Positions 12,301 to 22,500 of a stretch of 64,000 nt of DNA are shown here, one piece after another. Source of the DNA: Strigops habroptila (taxonomy: Eukaryota; Chordata; Aves; Psittaciformes; Psittacidae); assembly GCF_004027225.2 (NCBI RefSeq), contig NW_022651108.1, positions 62,001 to 126,000 on the forward strand, written 5' to 3'. The translations under genes and the position numbers were made by a program. Position 1 is the first letter of the stretch. Each line of letters opens with the position of its first letter. The notes beneath the pieces were generated by a model, which saw nothing but the letters and a program-made list of their open reading frames with translations, did no database searches and had not been told where the DNA came from.

Positions 12301-15300
12301 CGCGGGGGGCCCCTCGGGGTCCCTTTGGGGTCCCTTTGGTGTCTCCTTGGGGGTTCTCTCAGTGTCCCTTTGGGGTCCCCTCAGTGTCTCTTTGATGTCC
12401 CTTTGGGATCCCTTTGGTGTCTCCTTGGGGTCCTCTCAGTGTCCCTTTGGGGTCCCTTTGGGGTCCCTTTGGGGTCCCCTCAGTGTCTCCTTGGGGTCCC
12501 CTCAGTATCCCTTTGGGATCCCTTTGGTGTCTCCTTGGGGTCCTCTCAGTGTCCCTTTGCTGTCCCCTCAGTGTTCCTTTGGGGTCCCTTTGGGTTCCTT
12601 TTGGGATCCCTTTAGTGTCCCTTTGGGGTCCCCTCAGTGTCCCTTTGGTGTCCCTTTAGGGTCCCCTCAGTGTCCCTTTGGTGTCTCCTTGATGTCCCCT
12701 TGGTGTCCCCTTCACTTCCCCTTGGTTTCCCCTTGGCACCACATCGGTGTCCCCTTGGTGTCTCCTTGATGTCCTTTTGGTATCTCCTTGGTGTTCCCTT
12801 CACTTCCCCTCAATATACCCTCCCTCTCCCCCCTGCTTCCTCCATGTCCCCCCCCAATGTCCACAGCCGCGGGACCGGGACCCCCCGCGCCTGCCCCCTG
12901 GAGTGGAGGCACTGTCGGAGCGGCCGCCACGTCCCGACCGGCCCCGCGCCCGCGACCGGCCTCGACCGCGGCGGCGGCCCCGGCCCAAGGACCCGGCGCA
13001 GGGCCCCGGGGAGCCGCGGCGCTCGCGGTCGGCCCCGGCGCAGGGCAGCAGCGCCCCGGCCCCGCCGCCACCCCCCAGCCACACCGTCACCCACGAGGGC
13101 TTCCTGCTGCGCAAGCACGAGCAGGACGGGCCCAAGAAGGCCTCCAACAGGTCGGTGGTGGCCAATGGGCAGTGGGGGTGGGGGGCATCAATGGAGAGGG
13201 GTCACTATGAGTTGGGGTCCATCAGTGGAGAGGGTTCAGCAGGGGTTGGAGATCCATCAAAGGAGAGGGGTCACCATGAGTTGGGGGTCATCAATGGAGA
13301 GGGGTCACCAAGAGATCCATCAATGGAGAGGGGTCACCATGACTTGGGGTTCATCAATGGAGAGGGGTCCCTATGAGTTGGGGTCCATCAATGGAGAGGG
13401 ATCACCAAGAGATCCATCAATGGAGAAGGGTCACCAAGAGATCCATCAATAGAGAGGCATCACCATGAGTTGGGGTCCATCAATGGAGAGGGGTCACCAT
13501 GACTTGGGGGTCATCAATGGAGAGGGGTCACCATGAGTTGGGGTTCATCAATGGAGAGAGTTCACCAGGGGTTGGAGATCCATCAATGGAGAGAGGTCAC
13601 CAAGAGATCCATCCATGGAGAGGGGTCACCACAAGCTGGGTGACCCACACCACCCAAAACCTCCTCCCTTGTGTCCCCCCAACCTCGACCCCAACCAGGT
13701 CTTGGGTGAACCTCTACTGTGTCCTGAGCAAGGGGGACCTGGGCTTCTACAAGGACGCGAAGGGCCCGGCCTCGGGCAGCACCCACGGTGGGGAACCGCT
13801 GCTCAACCTGCACCACGCCACCAGCGAGGTGGCCAGCGACTACAAGAAGAAGAAGAACGTCTTCAAGCTCAAGTACGTTGGGGTTCTCCAACGGGGGGGC
13901 CCCCAAAGCTCTGCTGGTGCTTGAGCAGGACCTTGTCTTGTAGGACCAGTGATGGGAGCGAGTTCCTCCTGCAAGCCAAGGATGAGGTGGGTGTCTACAG
14001 GGGGTGGGGATTGGGGGGGAGTTTGGGGGGTTCTGATGGGGGGTTTGGGGGGTCTGATGGTGGGTTTGGGGGGTCTGATGGGTGGTTTGGGGGGTCTGAT
14101 GCTGGTTTAAGGTCTCTGATGCCGTTTCTGGTGTCTCTGATGCTGGTTTTGGGGTCTCTGGTGCCGTTTTTGGTGTCTCTGATGCTGTTTCTGGTGTCTC
14201 TGATCCTGTTTTGGGGTCTCCGATGCCGTTTTGGGGTCTCTGATGCCATTTTTGGCGTCCCTGATTCTGTTTCTGGTGTCCCTGACGCTGTTTTTGGTGT
14301 CTCTGATGCCGTTTTGGTGTCTCTGACACCATTTCTGGTGTCTCTGACCCCATTTTGGCATCTCTGATCCCGTTTCTGGTGTCTCTGACACGGTTTTTGG
14401 TGTCTCTGAAACCGTTTTTGGTGTCTCTGAAACCGTTTTTGGTGTCTCTGACACTGTTCCTGGCGTCTCCGATGACGATTTTGGTGTCTCTCATCCCGTT
14501 TCAGTGCCTCTGATCGGTTTTGGGGGTCTCTGATACCATTTTCAGTGTCTCTGACACCGTTTCTGGGGTCCCCGGAACCATTTCTGGGGTCTCCGGCCCC
14601 ATTTTTGAGGTCCCCGATGCTGTTCCCAGGGTCCCTGACACTGTTTCTGGTGTCCCCAGCCCCGTTTCTGGTGTCTCCGGCCCCGTTTTTGGGGTCCCTG
14701 ATGCCGTTCCGGGGTACCTGACACCGTTTCTGGGGTCCCTGACACCATTTCTGGGGTCCCCGGAACCGTTTCTGGGGCCACTGACACCATTTCTGGTGCA
14801 TCTGATCCCGTTTCTGGTGACCCCGTTGCCGTTTCTGGGTTCCCCGGCCCCGTTTCTGGGGTCCCTGACACCTTTTCTGGGATCCCCGGCCCCGTTTCTG
14901 GGGCCGCTGACGCTGTTTCTGGGGCCGCTGATGCCGTTTTTGGGGTCCCCGGCCCCGTTTCTGGGGTCCCCGGCCCCGTTTCTGGGGTCCCTGACACCGT
15001 TTCTGGGGTCCCCGGGACCGTTTTTGGGGTCGCTGACACCATTTCTGGGGTCCCCGGCCCCGTTTTTGCTGCCGCTGACGCCGTTTCTGGTGTCCCCGGG
15101 ACCGTTTCTGGGGTCCCCGGGACCGTTTTTGGGGTCGCTGATGCCGTTTCTGGTGTCCCTGACACCGTTTCTGGGGTCCCCGGGACCGTTTTTGGGGTCG
15201 CTGGCGCCGTTTCTGGGGTCGCTGACGCCGTTTCTGGGGTCCCCGGGACCGTTTTTGGGGTCGCTGACGCCGTTTCTGGCGCCCCCGTTGCCGCAGGAGG

Positions 15301-15455
15301 ACATGCGGGGCTGGCTGCGCGCTCTCGCCGCCTGCGCGCAGGAGCACCAGGAGGTGGCGCGGTGGCACCAGGCTCTCACCACCTCCTCCACCGACGAGGG
15401 CCCCCCCCGGCGGGACGGCGACCGGCGCCCCAGCGCCTCGGGCCGGCGGAAGTGA
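332..15455 (+). CDS. SPTBN4: Beta-IV spectrin (spectrin beta chain, non-erythrocytic 4), 3' portion, 18 exons
   Basis: Submembrane scaffold of axon initial segments and nodes of Ranvier, where it ties ankyrin-G and ion channels to actin. Exons: 332-422, 2241-2375, 4041-4304, 5185-5394, 6255-6344, 6439-6717, 7110-7240, 7333-7537, 8411-9033, 9689-9827, 10241-10325, 10400-10596, 11701-12107, 12225-12294, 12867-13150, 13699-13872, 13944-13986, 15297-15455 (stop 15453-15455). All have AG/GT borders and matching phases, giving about 1,195 C-terminal residues of a protein that is about 2,560 aa in mammals. The C-terminal spectrin repeats are recognisable ([50 protein letters not shown]), followed by a Pro/Arg-rich linker and a PH domain. 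The linker motif [16 protein letters not shown] and the end STDEG..ASGRRK are specific to SPTBN4 rather than SPTBN1 or SPTBN2. The 5' half of the gene lies left of the window. Confidence 0.97.
500..2240. repeat. Two minisatellites filling an SPTBN4 intron
   Basis: From about 500 to 815 a unit of about 15-18 bp (tctcccatgttggtg). From about 940 to 1,865 a 12-bp-based array (cagccccatccc / cagctccatccc / agccctattcc). From about 1,865 to 2,110 a less regular GC-rich segment leads into CCT/CCC microsatellites, then the polypyrimidine tract of the acceptor at 2,240. Long open frames here are repeat artefacts. Confidence 0.9.
2376..4040. repeat. Intronic minisatellite, unit ccccaattccatggggtccc
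   Basis: SPTBN4 intron. From about 2,750 to 4,020 it is a compound array of about 20-25 bp half-units (ccccaattccatggggt and cccaaccctgacccccc). The first 370 bp are poly-C/poly-G rich without a clear unit. Confidence 0.9.
4305..4880 (+). repeat. Tandem copies of an SPTBN4 exon 3' end plus donor, with GGGGAT array
   Basis: The last 22 bases of exon 4041-4304 (4283-4304, cagccagctccagcgcctgc plus ag) followed by its gtacc donor recur at 4361-4382, 4429-4450, 4589-4610, 4657-4678, 4725-4746, about 4789-4808 (partial) and 4849-4870. Each copy is followed by gt. Stretches of (ggggat)n separate them. Spacing is often 62 or 68 bp. The first junction is taken as the real donor because it joins in frame to exon 5185-5394 and matches other beta spectrins. 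Confidence 0.9.
4920..5160. repeat. 17-bp minisatellite accaggctatggggtac
   Basis: Second array in the same SPTBN4 intron. The unit is 17 bp (for example 4981 to 4998) with ggggcac and gggcac variants, ending about 25 bp before the acceptor at 5184. Confidence 0.9.
5400..6235. repeat. GATGAG/GATGGG array with longer period
   Basis: SPTBN4 intron following exon 5185-5394. Hexamer-based gatgaggatggggat repeats are arranged in longer blocks that recur (ggattggatgaggatgcaga at about 5,710, 5,885 and 6,045). The adjoining exon itself ends GAGGATGAGATG, which resembles the repeat. Confidence 0.9.
6822..7091 (+). mobile_element. CR1 LINE 3'-end fragment
   Basis: The segment between two SPTBN4 exons reads as the well-known 3' end of the avian/reptilian CR1 non-LTR retrotransposon: gataggacaaggggtgatgg, then the gggtgctgagcgctggcaca region, tgcccaaggaagcggtgaat, and a tail ggttggaactgggtgatgcc ... 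tccaacccaacctgctctat. Orientation is the same as the gene. It is 5' truncated, as CR1 copies usually are, and diverged. It is the only interspersed repeat I can recognise in the window. Confidence 0.85.
7720..8400. repeat. Minisatellite ctccatcctgggcttcctg
   Basis: SPTBN4 intron 7538-8410. Irregular units of about 20-35 bp built from ctccatcctgg, gcaccatc and ttcctgagcatcacccctg. The first 180 bp of the intron are not clearly repetitive. Confidence 0.85.
9090..9600. repeat. 20-bp minisatellite aggacccatgtcccatccca
   Basis: SPTBN4 intron 9034-9688. About 25 units of roughly 20 bp with cctgtgcc / catccc variants. Confidence 0.9.
9828..10235. repeat. Minisatellite gaggtcccaacccattgg
   Basis: Starts right at the 5' splice site of exon 9689-9827. 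Units of about 18-20 bp alternate gaggtcccaacccattg, ggtgatcccaacccatcgg and tgtggtcacaacccactgg, and reach the acceptor at 10,240. Confidence 0.9.
10630..11690. repeat. CATCTCCATCCC array
   Basis: SPTBN4 intron 10597-11700, about 1.06 kb of hexamer-like catctccatccccatcatct repeats with longer duplicated blocks (near-identical stretches at about 11,300-11,370 and 11,370-11,440). Confidence 0.9.
11701..15455 (+). CDS. SPTBN4: SPTBN4 C-terminal linker and PH domain exons
   Basis: Part of the SPTBN4 entry, given separately because this end is diagnostic. Exon 11701-12107 starts [17 protein letters not shown], keeps the [13 protein letters not shown] block, carries a run of seven prolines and ends in the Arg/Glu-rich [18 protein letters not shown] segment. 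Exon 12225-12294 encodes [17 protein letters not shown]. Exon 12867-13150 holds the basic [16 protein letters not shown] stretch and starts the PH domain ([20 protein letters not shown]). Exons 13699-13872, 13944-13986 and 15297-15455 complete it ([48 protein letters not shown]). PH domains of beta spectrins bind phosphoinositides. In mammals this specific linker is part of the long isoform. The phase-2 joins AG|G and GG|C were verified. Confidence 0.95.
12300..12840. repeat. Minisatellite ctttggggtccctttggtgt
   Basis: SPTBN4 intron 12295-12866. Units of about 12-15 bp (gtccctttggg, ctcagtgtccc, gtctccttggg) combine into longer blocks. Confidence 0.9.
13160..13640. repeat. Minisatellite tcaatggagaggggtcacca
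   Basis: SPTBN4 intron 13151-13698. Units of about 33-36 bp: atcaatggagaggggtcacc followed by atgagttggggtcc or aagagatcc. Confidence 0.9.
14010..15285. repeat. 21-bp minisatellite gtttctggggtccctgacac
   Basis: Fills SPTBN4 intron 13987-15296 inside the PH-domain coding region. The unit is about 18-21 bp (tttctggggtccccggccccg, tttctggtgtctctgatgcc variants). Confidence 0.9.
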
Positions 15456-16000
15456 CACCCCCCCCCCATGGGGACCCCCCAACTCACATCAGGACTCACC
15501 CAACAGGGTCGGGGGGGGGGTTTGGGGATCCCCCCCCTCACTTTGTGACCCATGGGAGGGGGATGGGAATAGGGTGACCCCCCCCTCCTCAATTCCTCCC
15601 CCCCCCCATCCCTGGGGTCCCCTGCCTCGGCCCCCCCTTTTCCCATGCACAAGCCATAGAGCCGGGGGGGGTCCCCAATACCCCGAGGGGACCCCGTCAC
15701 CTTTGGGGGGGGTCCCCATCACTTTTGGAGGGGTGTCCCCATCACCCCGGGGTACCCCACATTTGACACTGGGGGGAGGAGACACATAGAGCCATGGGGG
15801 GGAGGACAGAGCCATGGGGGGGCCCCCCCAAAATTGGGGGGGGGGGAGGCAGAGGTTGTATTTGTATAGAATGTACCAAAAAGCAGGAATATAACCCCAA
15901 AATACACCCCCACGCCCCCAACCACTTGCCCCCCCCCCCCCCGGACCCACCCCCCCCCCCAAACTCTGGGGTCCCCCCCTCGCTGTGACTGTAAAAATGT

Positions 16001-16038
16001 AATAAACCCCCCACTGCACCCCCCGCACCCCAAATAAA
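16001..16038 (+). promoter_or_regulatory. SPTBN4: SPTBN4 polyadenylation signals
   Basis: Two AATAAA hexamers at 16,001-16,006 and 16,033-16,038, about 550-580 bp after the SPTBN4 stop. The 3' UTR (15,456 to about 16,060) is C-run rich with no further feature. Confidence 0.8.
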
Positions 16039-16379
16039 GGAGCAGGATAGAGCCTGGACACCACCCCATGAGTGTGTGGGGCTGGGGTTATGGGGGGGGA
16101 TGTTGGAGGGATAAGGGGGTCCCTGGGGCGGGGTTGGAGCTGGGGGGGGCTCTTCTATGGGGTGAAGGGGGTCTATGGAGCGGGATGAGTGGGTCTGGGG
16201 GGGCATTGGAGGGGTTTGGGGGGCTGGGGGGGGGATAAAGGGGTCCAGGGAGGGGGTAGGGAGGGTCTGGGGGGGTCCGTGGGGCTGGGGAGGGTCATTG
16301 GGGGCAGTTGTGGGGCTGGGGGGGCTCATGGGGTGGCTGAGAGGGGTTGGGGGGGCGCGATGCTCAAATCCTGCTGCTG

Positions 16380-16584
16380 GCCCTTTAAGACGGGGCGGGC
16401 TCGGGACTGGAAGCTCCGCCCTCTCCGTCTGATTGACACAGAGTTTAGCCAATGGGACTGCAGGCTCTGAGCGGGGTGGTGGGAGCTTCTTCAAACAGAC
16501 CAATAGCGAGCAGCGGAGGGCGGGGCGGTGGCGCGGATGGACCAATGAGAAGCTCGGGGGCCGAAGCGGAAGTGCCGGGCCGCT
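16380..16584 (+). promoter_or_regulatory. SHKBP1: SHKBP1 promoter (CCAAT, GC and ETS boxes)
   Basis: Just upstream of the SHKBP1 ATG at 16,585 are three CCAAT boxes (16,449-16,453, 16,500-16,504, 16,542-16,546), GC boxes (ggggcggg near 16,392 and 16,522) and an ETS-like cggaagtg at 16,567-16,574. No TATA box. This is the layout of a TATA-less housekeeping promoter. The 310 bp between the SPTBN4 poly(A) site and here are G-rich and weakly repetitive. The transcription start itself cannot be placed. Confidence 0.65.
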
Positions 16585-19500
16585 ATGGCGGCGGTGCCGG
16601 GGGCCGAGGTCGTGCATCTCAACGTCGGAGGCAAAAGGCGTGTCGGGACCCCCCGAACCCCTCCGGGACCTCCCGAGCCCTTCCGAACCCCTTCGAAACC
16701 CTTCCGAGACCCCCCGAGCCCCTCCGAATCCTTCGGAGCCCCTCCGAGACCCCCCGAACCCCTCCGAGCTCTTCCGAACCCCTCCGAGACCCCCCGAACC
16801 CCACCGGGACCCCTCGAGACCCTCCGGGACCCCCCGAACTACTCCGGGACCTCCCGAGCCCTTCCGAACCCCTTCGAAACCCTTCCGAGACCCCCCGAGC
16901 CCCTCCGAATCCTTCGGAGCCCCTCCGAGACCCCCCGAACCCCTCCGAGCTCTTCCGAACCCCTCCGAGACCCCCCGAACCCCACCGGGACCCCTCGAGA
17001 CCCTCCGGGACCCCCCGAACCACTCCGGGACCTCCCGAGCCCTTCCGAACCCCTTCGAAACCCCTCCGAGATCCCCCGAGCCCCTCCGGGCCCTTCCGAA
17101 CCCCTCTGAGCCTCTCCGGGATCCCCCGAACCCCTCCGGGCCCTTCCGAACCCCTCCGGGACCCCCCGAGCCCCTCCGGGACCCACCGAACCCCTTCCAG
17201 ACCCCCCAAACCCACGCGAAACCCCTCCGGGACCCCCCGAGCCCTTCCGAAACCCTTCGAGCCCCTCCGGGAACCCCCGAACACCTCCGGGACACCCCGG
17301 CCCCCCCCGTTGGAGACCCCCCCCCCAGCCTAATTTCACCCCCCCTCGGTTCTTTATCGCCCCCCCCCCCCCCCGGGTTTTGGGCCGCCCCCTGTGTTTT
17401 TATTCCCCTATGAGAATCTTTACACCCCCCCCCCCCCCCCCCGGGGGATTTTAGACCCTCCCATAGGGTCTTCCCCCCCCCCCCCCGGGGTCTTTCTGCC
17501 CCTCCCCAAACCTTTTAGCCCCCCCCATCGCTAACCCCCCCCCACAGATTCAGCACCTCCCGCCAGACCCTGACCTGGATCCCAGATTCCTTCTTCTCCA
17601 GGTGATGGAAGCGGGGGGGACACACACACAACGGGGGGAGTCGCAGTGTTTTGGGGGGGGGTCCACATGGTGTGTCCCCCCCATTAACCCCCCTATTTTA
17701 CCCCCCAACAGCCTCCTGAGCGGCCGCATCTCCACTTTAAAGGATGAAACAGGAGCGGTGAGACACACACCCCCCCCACCCCGACCTCCCCCTGTTTATG
17801 AGCACCAAAGGGGGGGTCCCCAACATCTTCCCCCCCCCCCCCCAATATAGATCTTCATCGATCGGGACCCCACGGTCTTCGCCCCCATCCTCAACTTCCT
17901 GCGCACCAAAGAGCTGGACCCGCGCGGTGTCAGCGCCCCCCTGCTCCTGCATGAGGCGCAGTTCTACGGCATCACCCCTTTAGGTGCCACTTGGTGGGGT
18001 CCTTCCCGGCCCTGGCAATGGGGACGGGGTGGAATGGTCCATGTGTAGGGGGGGGTTTAACTCTTTGTGTCCCGTCCCCCCCCCCCCCAGTTCGCCGCTT
18101 GCAGCTGCGGGAGGAGCTGGAGCGGTCGTCGTGTGGTTGTGTCTTGTTCACCGGGTACCTGCCCCCCCCAGGTAAAAATGGACCCCCCCCCGTTAAACCT
18201 GAAGCCCCCCGTTAAATCTGAAGCCCCCCATTAAACCTGACCCCCTCCGTTAAACCCGACCCCCCCATTAAACCTGAAGCCCCCATTAAACCTGAAGCCC
18301 CCCATTAAACCTGACCCCCTCCATTAAACCCGACCCCCCCATTAAACCTGAAGCCCCCCATTAAACCTGATCCCTCCATTAAGCCTGAAGCCCCCCCATT
18401 AAACCCGACCCCCCCATTAAACCTGAAGCCCCCATTAAACCTGAAGCCCCCCATTAAACCTGACCCCCTCCATTAAACCCGACCCCCCCATTAAACCTGA
18501 AGCCCCCCATTAAACCTGATCCCTCCATTAAGCCTGAAGCCCCCCCATTAAACCCGACCCCCCCATTAAACCTGAAGCCCCCATTAAACCCACCCCCCTC
18601 CACTAACCCCGACCCCCCCATTAAACCTGAACCCCCTCCTTAAACCCCCCCCCCTTAACCCCACATGTCTCAACCCCCCCCTAACCCCCCTATATCCACC
18701 CCCCCCAGCGCTACCAGCCAAGCGCCGGAGCCGGCACAGCGTGGCGGGGCCACAGCTCGCCCTGCGGTTACCGGCCGCGCCGGTGCGCCGCAGCAACACC
18801 ATGCCCCCCGGGCTGGGCAGCGCCGGCGTGCTGGGGCACCCGCCGGACGAGCGGCCCCCCCCCGGCACCGGTAAGACCCCAACACCGGGGATACGGTCCC
18901 CTCCGGTTGAGCCCCCCCCCACCAGGTGGGTTTTCCTTCCCTTCCCCTATATCCATAGGGAGCGATGCAGGCGCCGTGCGGCTCGTGTGCGGGCACCACA
19001 ACTGGATCGCGGTGGCGTACGCGCAGTTCCTGGTGTGCTACCGGTAATGGGGGTATGGGGGGGGGGGGGGTTCTTATGGCACTGTTAAACCCGGCCCCCC
19101 CCCCCTCGTTAAACCTGACCCTTCCCATTAAACGTGACCCCCCCCATGTTAAACCCAACTCCCTCCTGTTAAATCCGACCCCCTCGTTAAACCCGTCCCC
19201 CTCCCATTAAACCCGACCCCCCCGTTAAACCCACCCCCCTCCCGTTAAACCCAACCCCCCTATTAAACCTGTCCCCCTCCCATTAATCCCAACAACCCCC
19301 CATTAAACCCAACCCCCCCATTAAACCCAACCCCCCCCATTAAACCCAACAACCCCTCATTAAACCCAACCTCCTCCCATTAAACCCGACCCCCCCATTA
19401 AACCCAACAACCCCCCATTAAACCCAAGCCCCCCATTAAACTCGTCCCCCTCCCCATTAAACCCAACCCTCCCATTAAACCCATCCCCCCCCATTAAACC

Positions 19501-22500
19501 CAACCCCCCCCATAACCCAACCCCCCCCATTAAACCCAACAATCCCCCATTAAACCCAACAACCCCCTATTAAACCAAGCCCCCCATTAAACCCGTCCCC
19601 CTCCCATTAAACCCGACCCCCGTATTAAACCCAACCCCCCATTAAACCCAGCAACCCCCATTAAACCCCACCCCCCCATTAAACCCAACAACCCCCCATT
19701 AAACCCGACCCCCCATTAATCCCAACCCCCCCATTAAACCCAACAACCCGCCATTAAACCCAACCCCCCATTAAACCCGTCCCCCTCCCATTAAACCCAA
19801 CAACCCCCCATTAAACCTTTCCCCCCCCGTTAAACCCAACAACCCCCCATGAAACCCAACAACCCCCCATTAAACCCGTCCCCCCCATTAAACCCATCCC
19901 CCCCCATTAAACCCAACAACCCCCCATTAAACCCAGCCCCCCCATTAAACCCAAGCCCCCCATTAATCCCCCCCGTGAGCCCCCCCCCGTTAACCCTGCT
20001 CCGGGTGCTCCTCCGCAGGCTGGTGGAGACGTCGGGCTGGCAGCAGGTCTTCTCCAGCCCGCGGCTGGACTGGGTGATCGAGCGCGTGGCGCTCAACGCC
20101 AAGGTCCTGGCCGGGGGGGCCCTGGGCGACCGCGACACGATGGTGGCGGCGGCGGCGGGGGGCGAGATCATCCTGTGGGCCCTGCGGGCTGACGGCAACG
20201 GCAGCGAGATCGGTGAGAACCGGCACCGGCGCCGGCGAGGTTTCGGCACCGCCGCAGCCCCTTGATGCCCCGTCCCGGCGCAGGCGTCTTCCACCTCGGG
20301 GTACCGGCCGAAGCGCTGTTCTTCGTGGGGAACCAGCTCATCGCCACCAGCCACACCGGCACCATCGGCGTCTGGAACGCCGTCACCAAGCACTGGCAGG
20401 TGAGCGCCGGCAGCACCGGCGCCGCGCGGGCACCGGGAGGGTCCCCAGCGCCCCATGTGTGCGTGTGTGTGTGTCCCCCATAGATCCAGGACGTCGTCCC
20501 CATCAACAGCTACGACGCCGCCGGCACCTTCCTCCTTCTCGGCTGCAACAACGGCTCCATCTACTACGTTGGTGAGCGCCGGCGCTGCGGTTGTGACCGG
20601 CCCCGGTGCCGACACCGGTGTCACCGGTGCTGTGTCCCCCCCTTAGATGTGCAGAAGTTCCCCCTGCGCATGAAGGACAACGATCTGCTGGTGACCGAGC
20701 TCTACCGCGACCCCGGTGAAGACGCCGTCACCGCCCTCAGCGTCTACCTCACCCCCAAGACCAGTAAGAGCCTCCCCCCCTGCCCCGGGTTGGGACTGGG
20801 GTGAACTGGGGGGAGCCTGAGGACCGGTTGGTGGGTAGGTGAGAGCGGGAACTGGATCGAGATCGCCTACGGCACCAGCTCCGGCGTGGTGCGGGTCATC
20901 GTGCAGCACCCCGAGACGCTGGGCTCCGGGCCCCAGCTCTTCCAGACCTTCACCGTGCACCGCAGCCCCGTCACCAGGATCATGCTGTCTGAGAAGCACC
21001 TCGTGTCTGGTGAGCACCGGGAGCGGGGATCACTTCATCCACCCACCCATCCACCCATCATCCATCCATTGTCTGTCCCGTGATCCATCCATCATCCACG
21101 CATCCAACCGTCCATCTACCCATCATCCATCCGTCCATCATCCATCCATCGTCTGTCCTATGGTCCATCCCTCTACCCATCCATCCATCCATCATCCGTC
21201 CATCATCCATCCACCATCCACACATATATCTATCCATCATCCAACTATCATCCATCATCCGTCCATTCATCCACCAATCCATCCAACTACCATCCATCCA
21301 TCATCTATCCATTCATCCATCATCCATCCATCCTTTATCCATCCATCATCCAACCATCATCCAACCATCATCCATCCATTATCCAACTGTCATCCATCCA
21401 TCCATCCATCCATTATCCAGCTATCATCCATCCATCATCTATCCGTTATCCAACTATCATCCACCTATCCATCCGTCATCTATCCTTTATCCAACTATCA
21501 TCCATCATCTAACCATCATCAATCCATTATCCAACCATCATCCATCCATTATCCAACTATCATCTATCCATCCTTTACCCAACTATCATCCATCCAACCA
21601 TCATCCATCCTTTACCCAACTATCATCCATCTATCCATCCATTGTCCAACTATCATCCATCCATCTATCATCCATCCATTACCCAACTATCATCCATCCA
21701 TCATCCATCCATCCATTCATTATCCATCCATCCGTTATCCATCCATCCTTTATCCAACTATCATTCATCATCCTTTATCCATCCATCCATCATCCATCCA
21801 TCAGCCATCCATCCTTTATCCAACTATCATCCATCCATCCTTTATCCAACTATCATCCTTCCATCTGTCCATCCATCCGTCATCCAACCATCATCCATCC
21901 ATCCATCCATCATCCATCCATCATCCATCTATCCATTATCCATCCATCATCCAACCATCCTCCATCCATTATCTATCCATTATCCAATTATCATCCATCC
22001 ATCCATCATCCCACCATCATCCATCCATTATCCAACTATCATCCATCCATCATTCATCCTTTATCCAACTCTCATCCATCCATCATTCATCCTTTATCCA
22101 ACTCTCATCCATCCATCCATCCTTCCACCATCATCCATCCATCATCCAACCATCCTCCATCCATCATCCATCCATTATCCAACTCTCATCCATCCATCAT
22201 CCATCCGTTATCCAACTCTCATCCATCATTCATCCTTTATCCAACTCCCATCTATCCATCCATCCTTCCACCATCATCCATCCATTATCCAACTCTCATC
22301 CATCTATTACCCATCCACCCATCCATCCTCCATCCATCCTCCATCCATCCAGCCACCCCCCCCACCCCTAACCCCCCCCTCCACCGCTTCCCGCCCCAGT
22401 GTGTGCCGACAACAACCACGTGCGGAGCTGGACGGTGACGCGCTTCCGCGGGATGATCTCCACGCAGCCCGGCTCCACGCCGTTGGCTTCCTTCAAGGTC

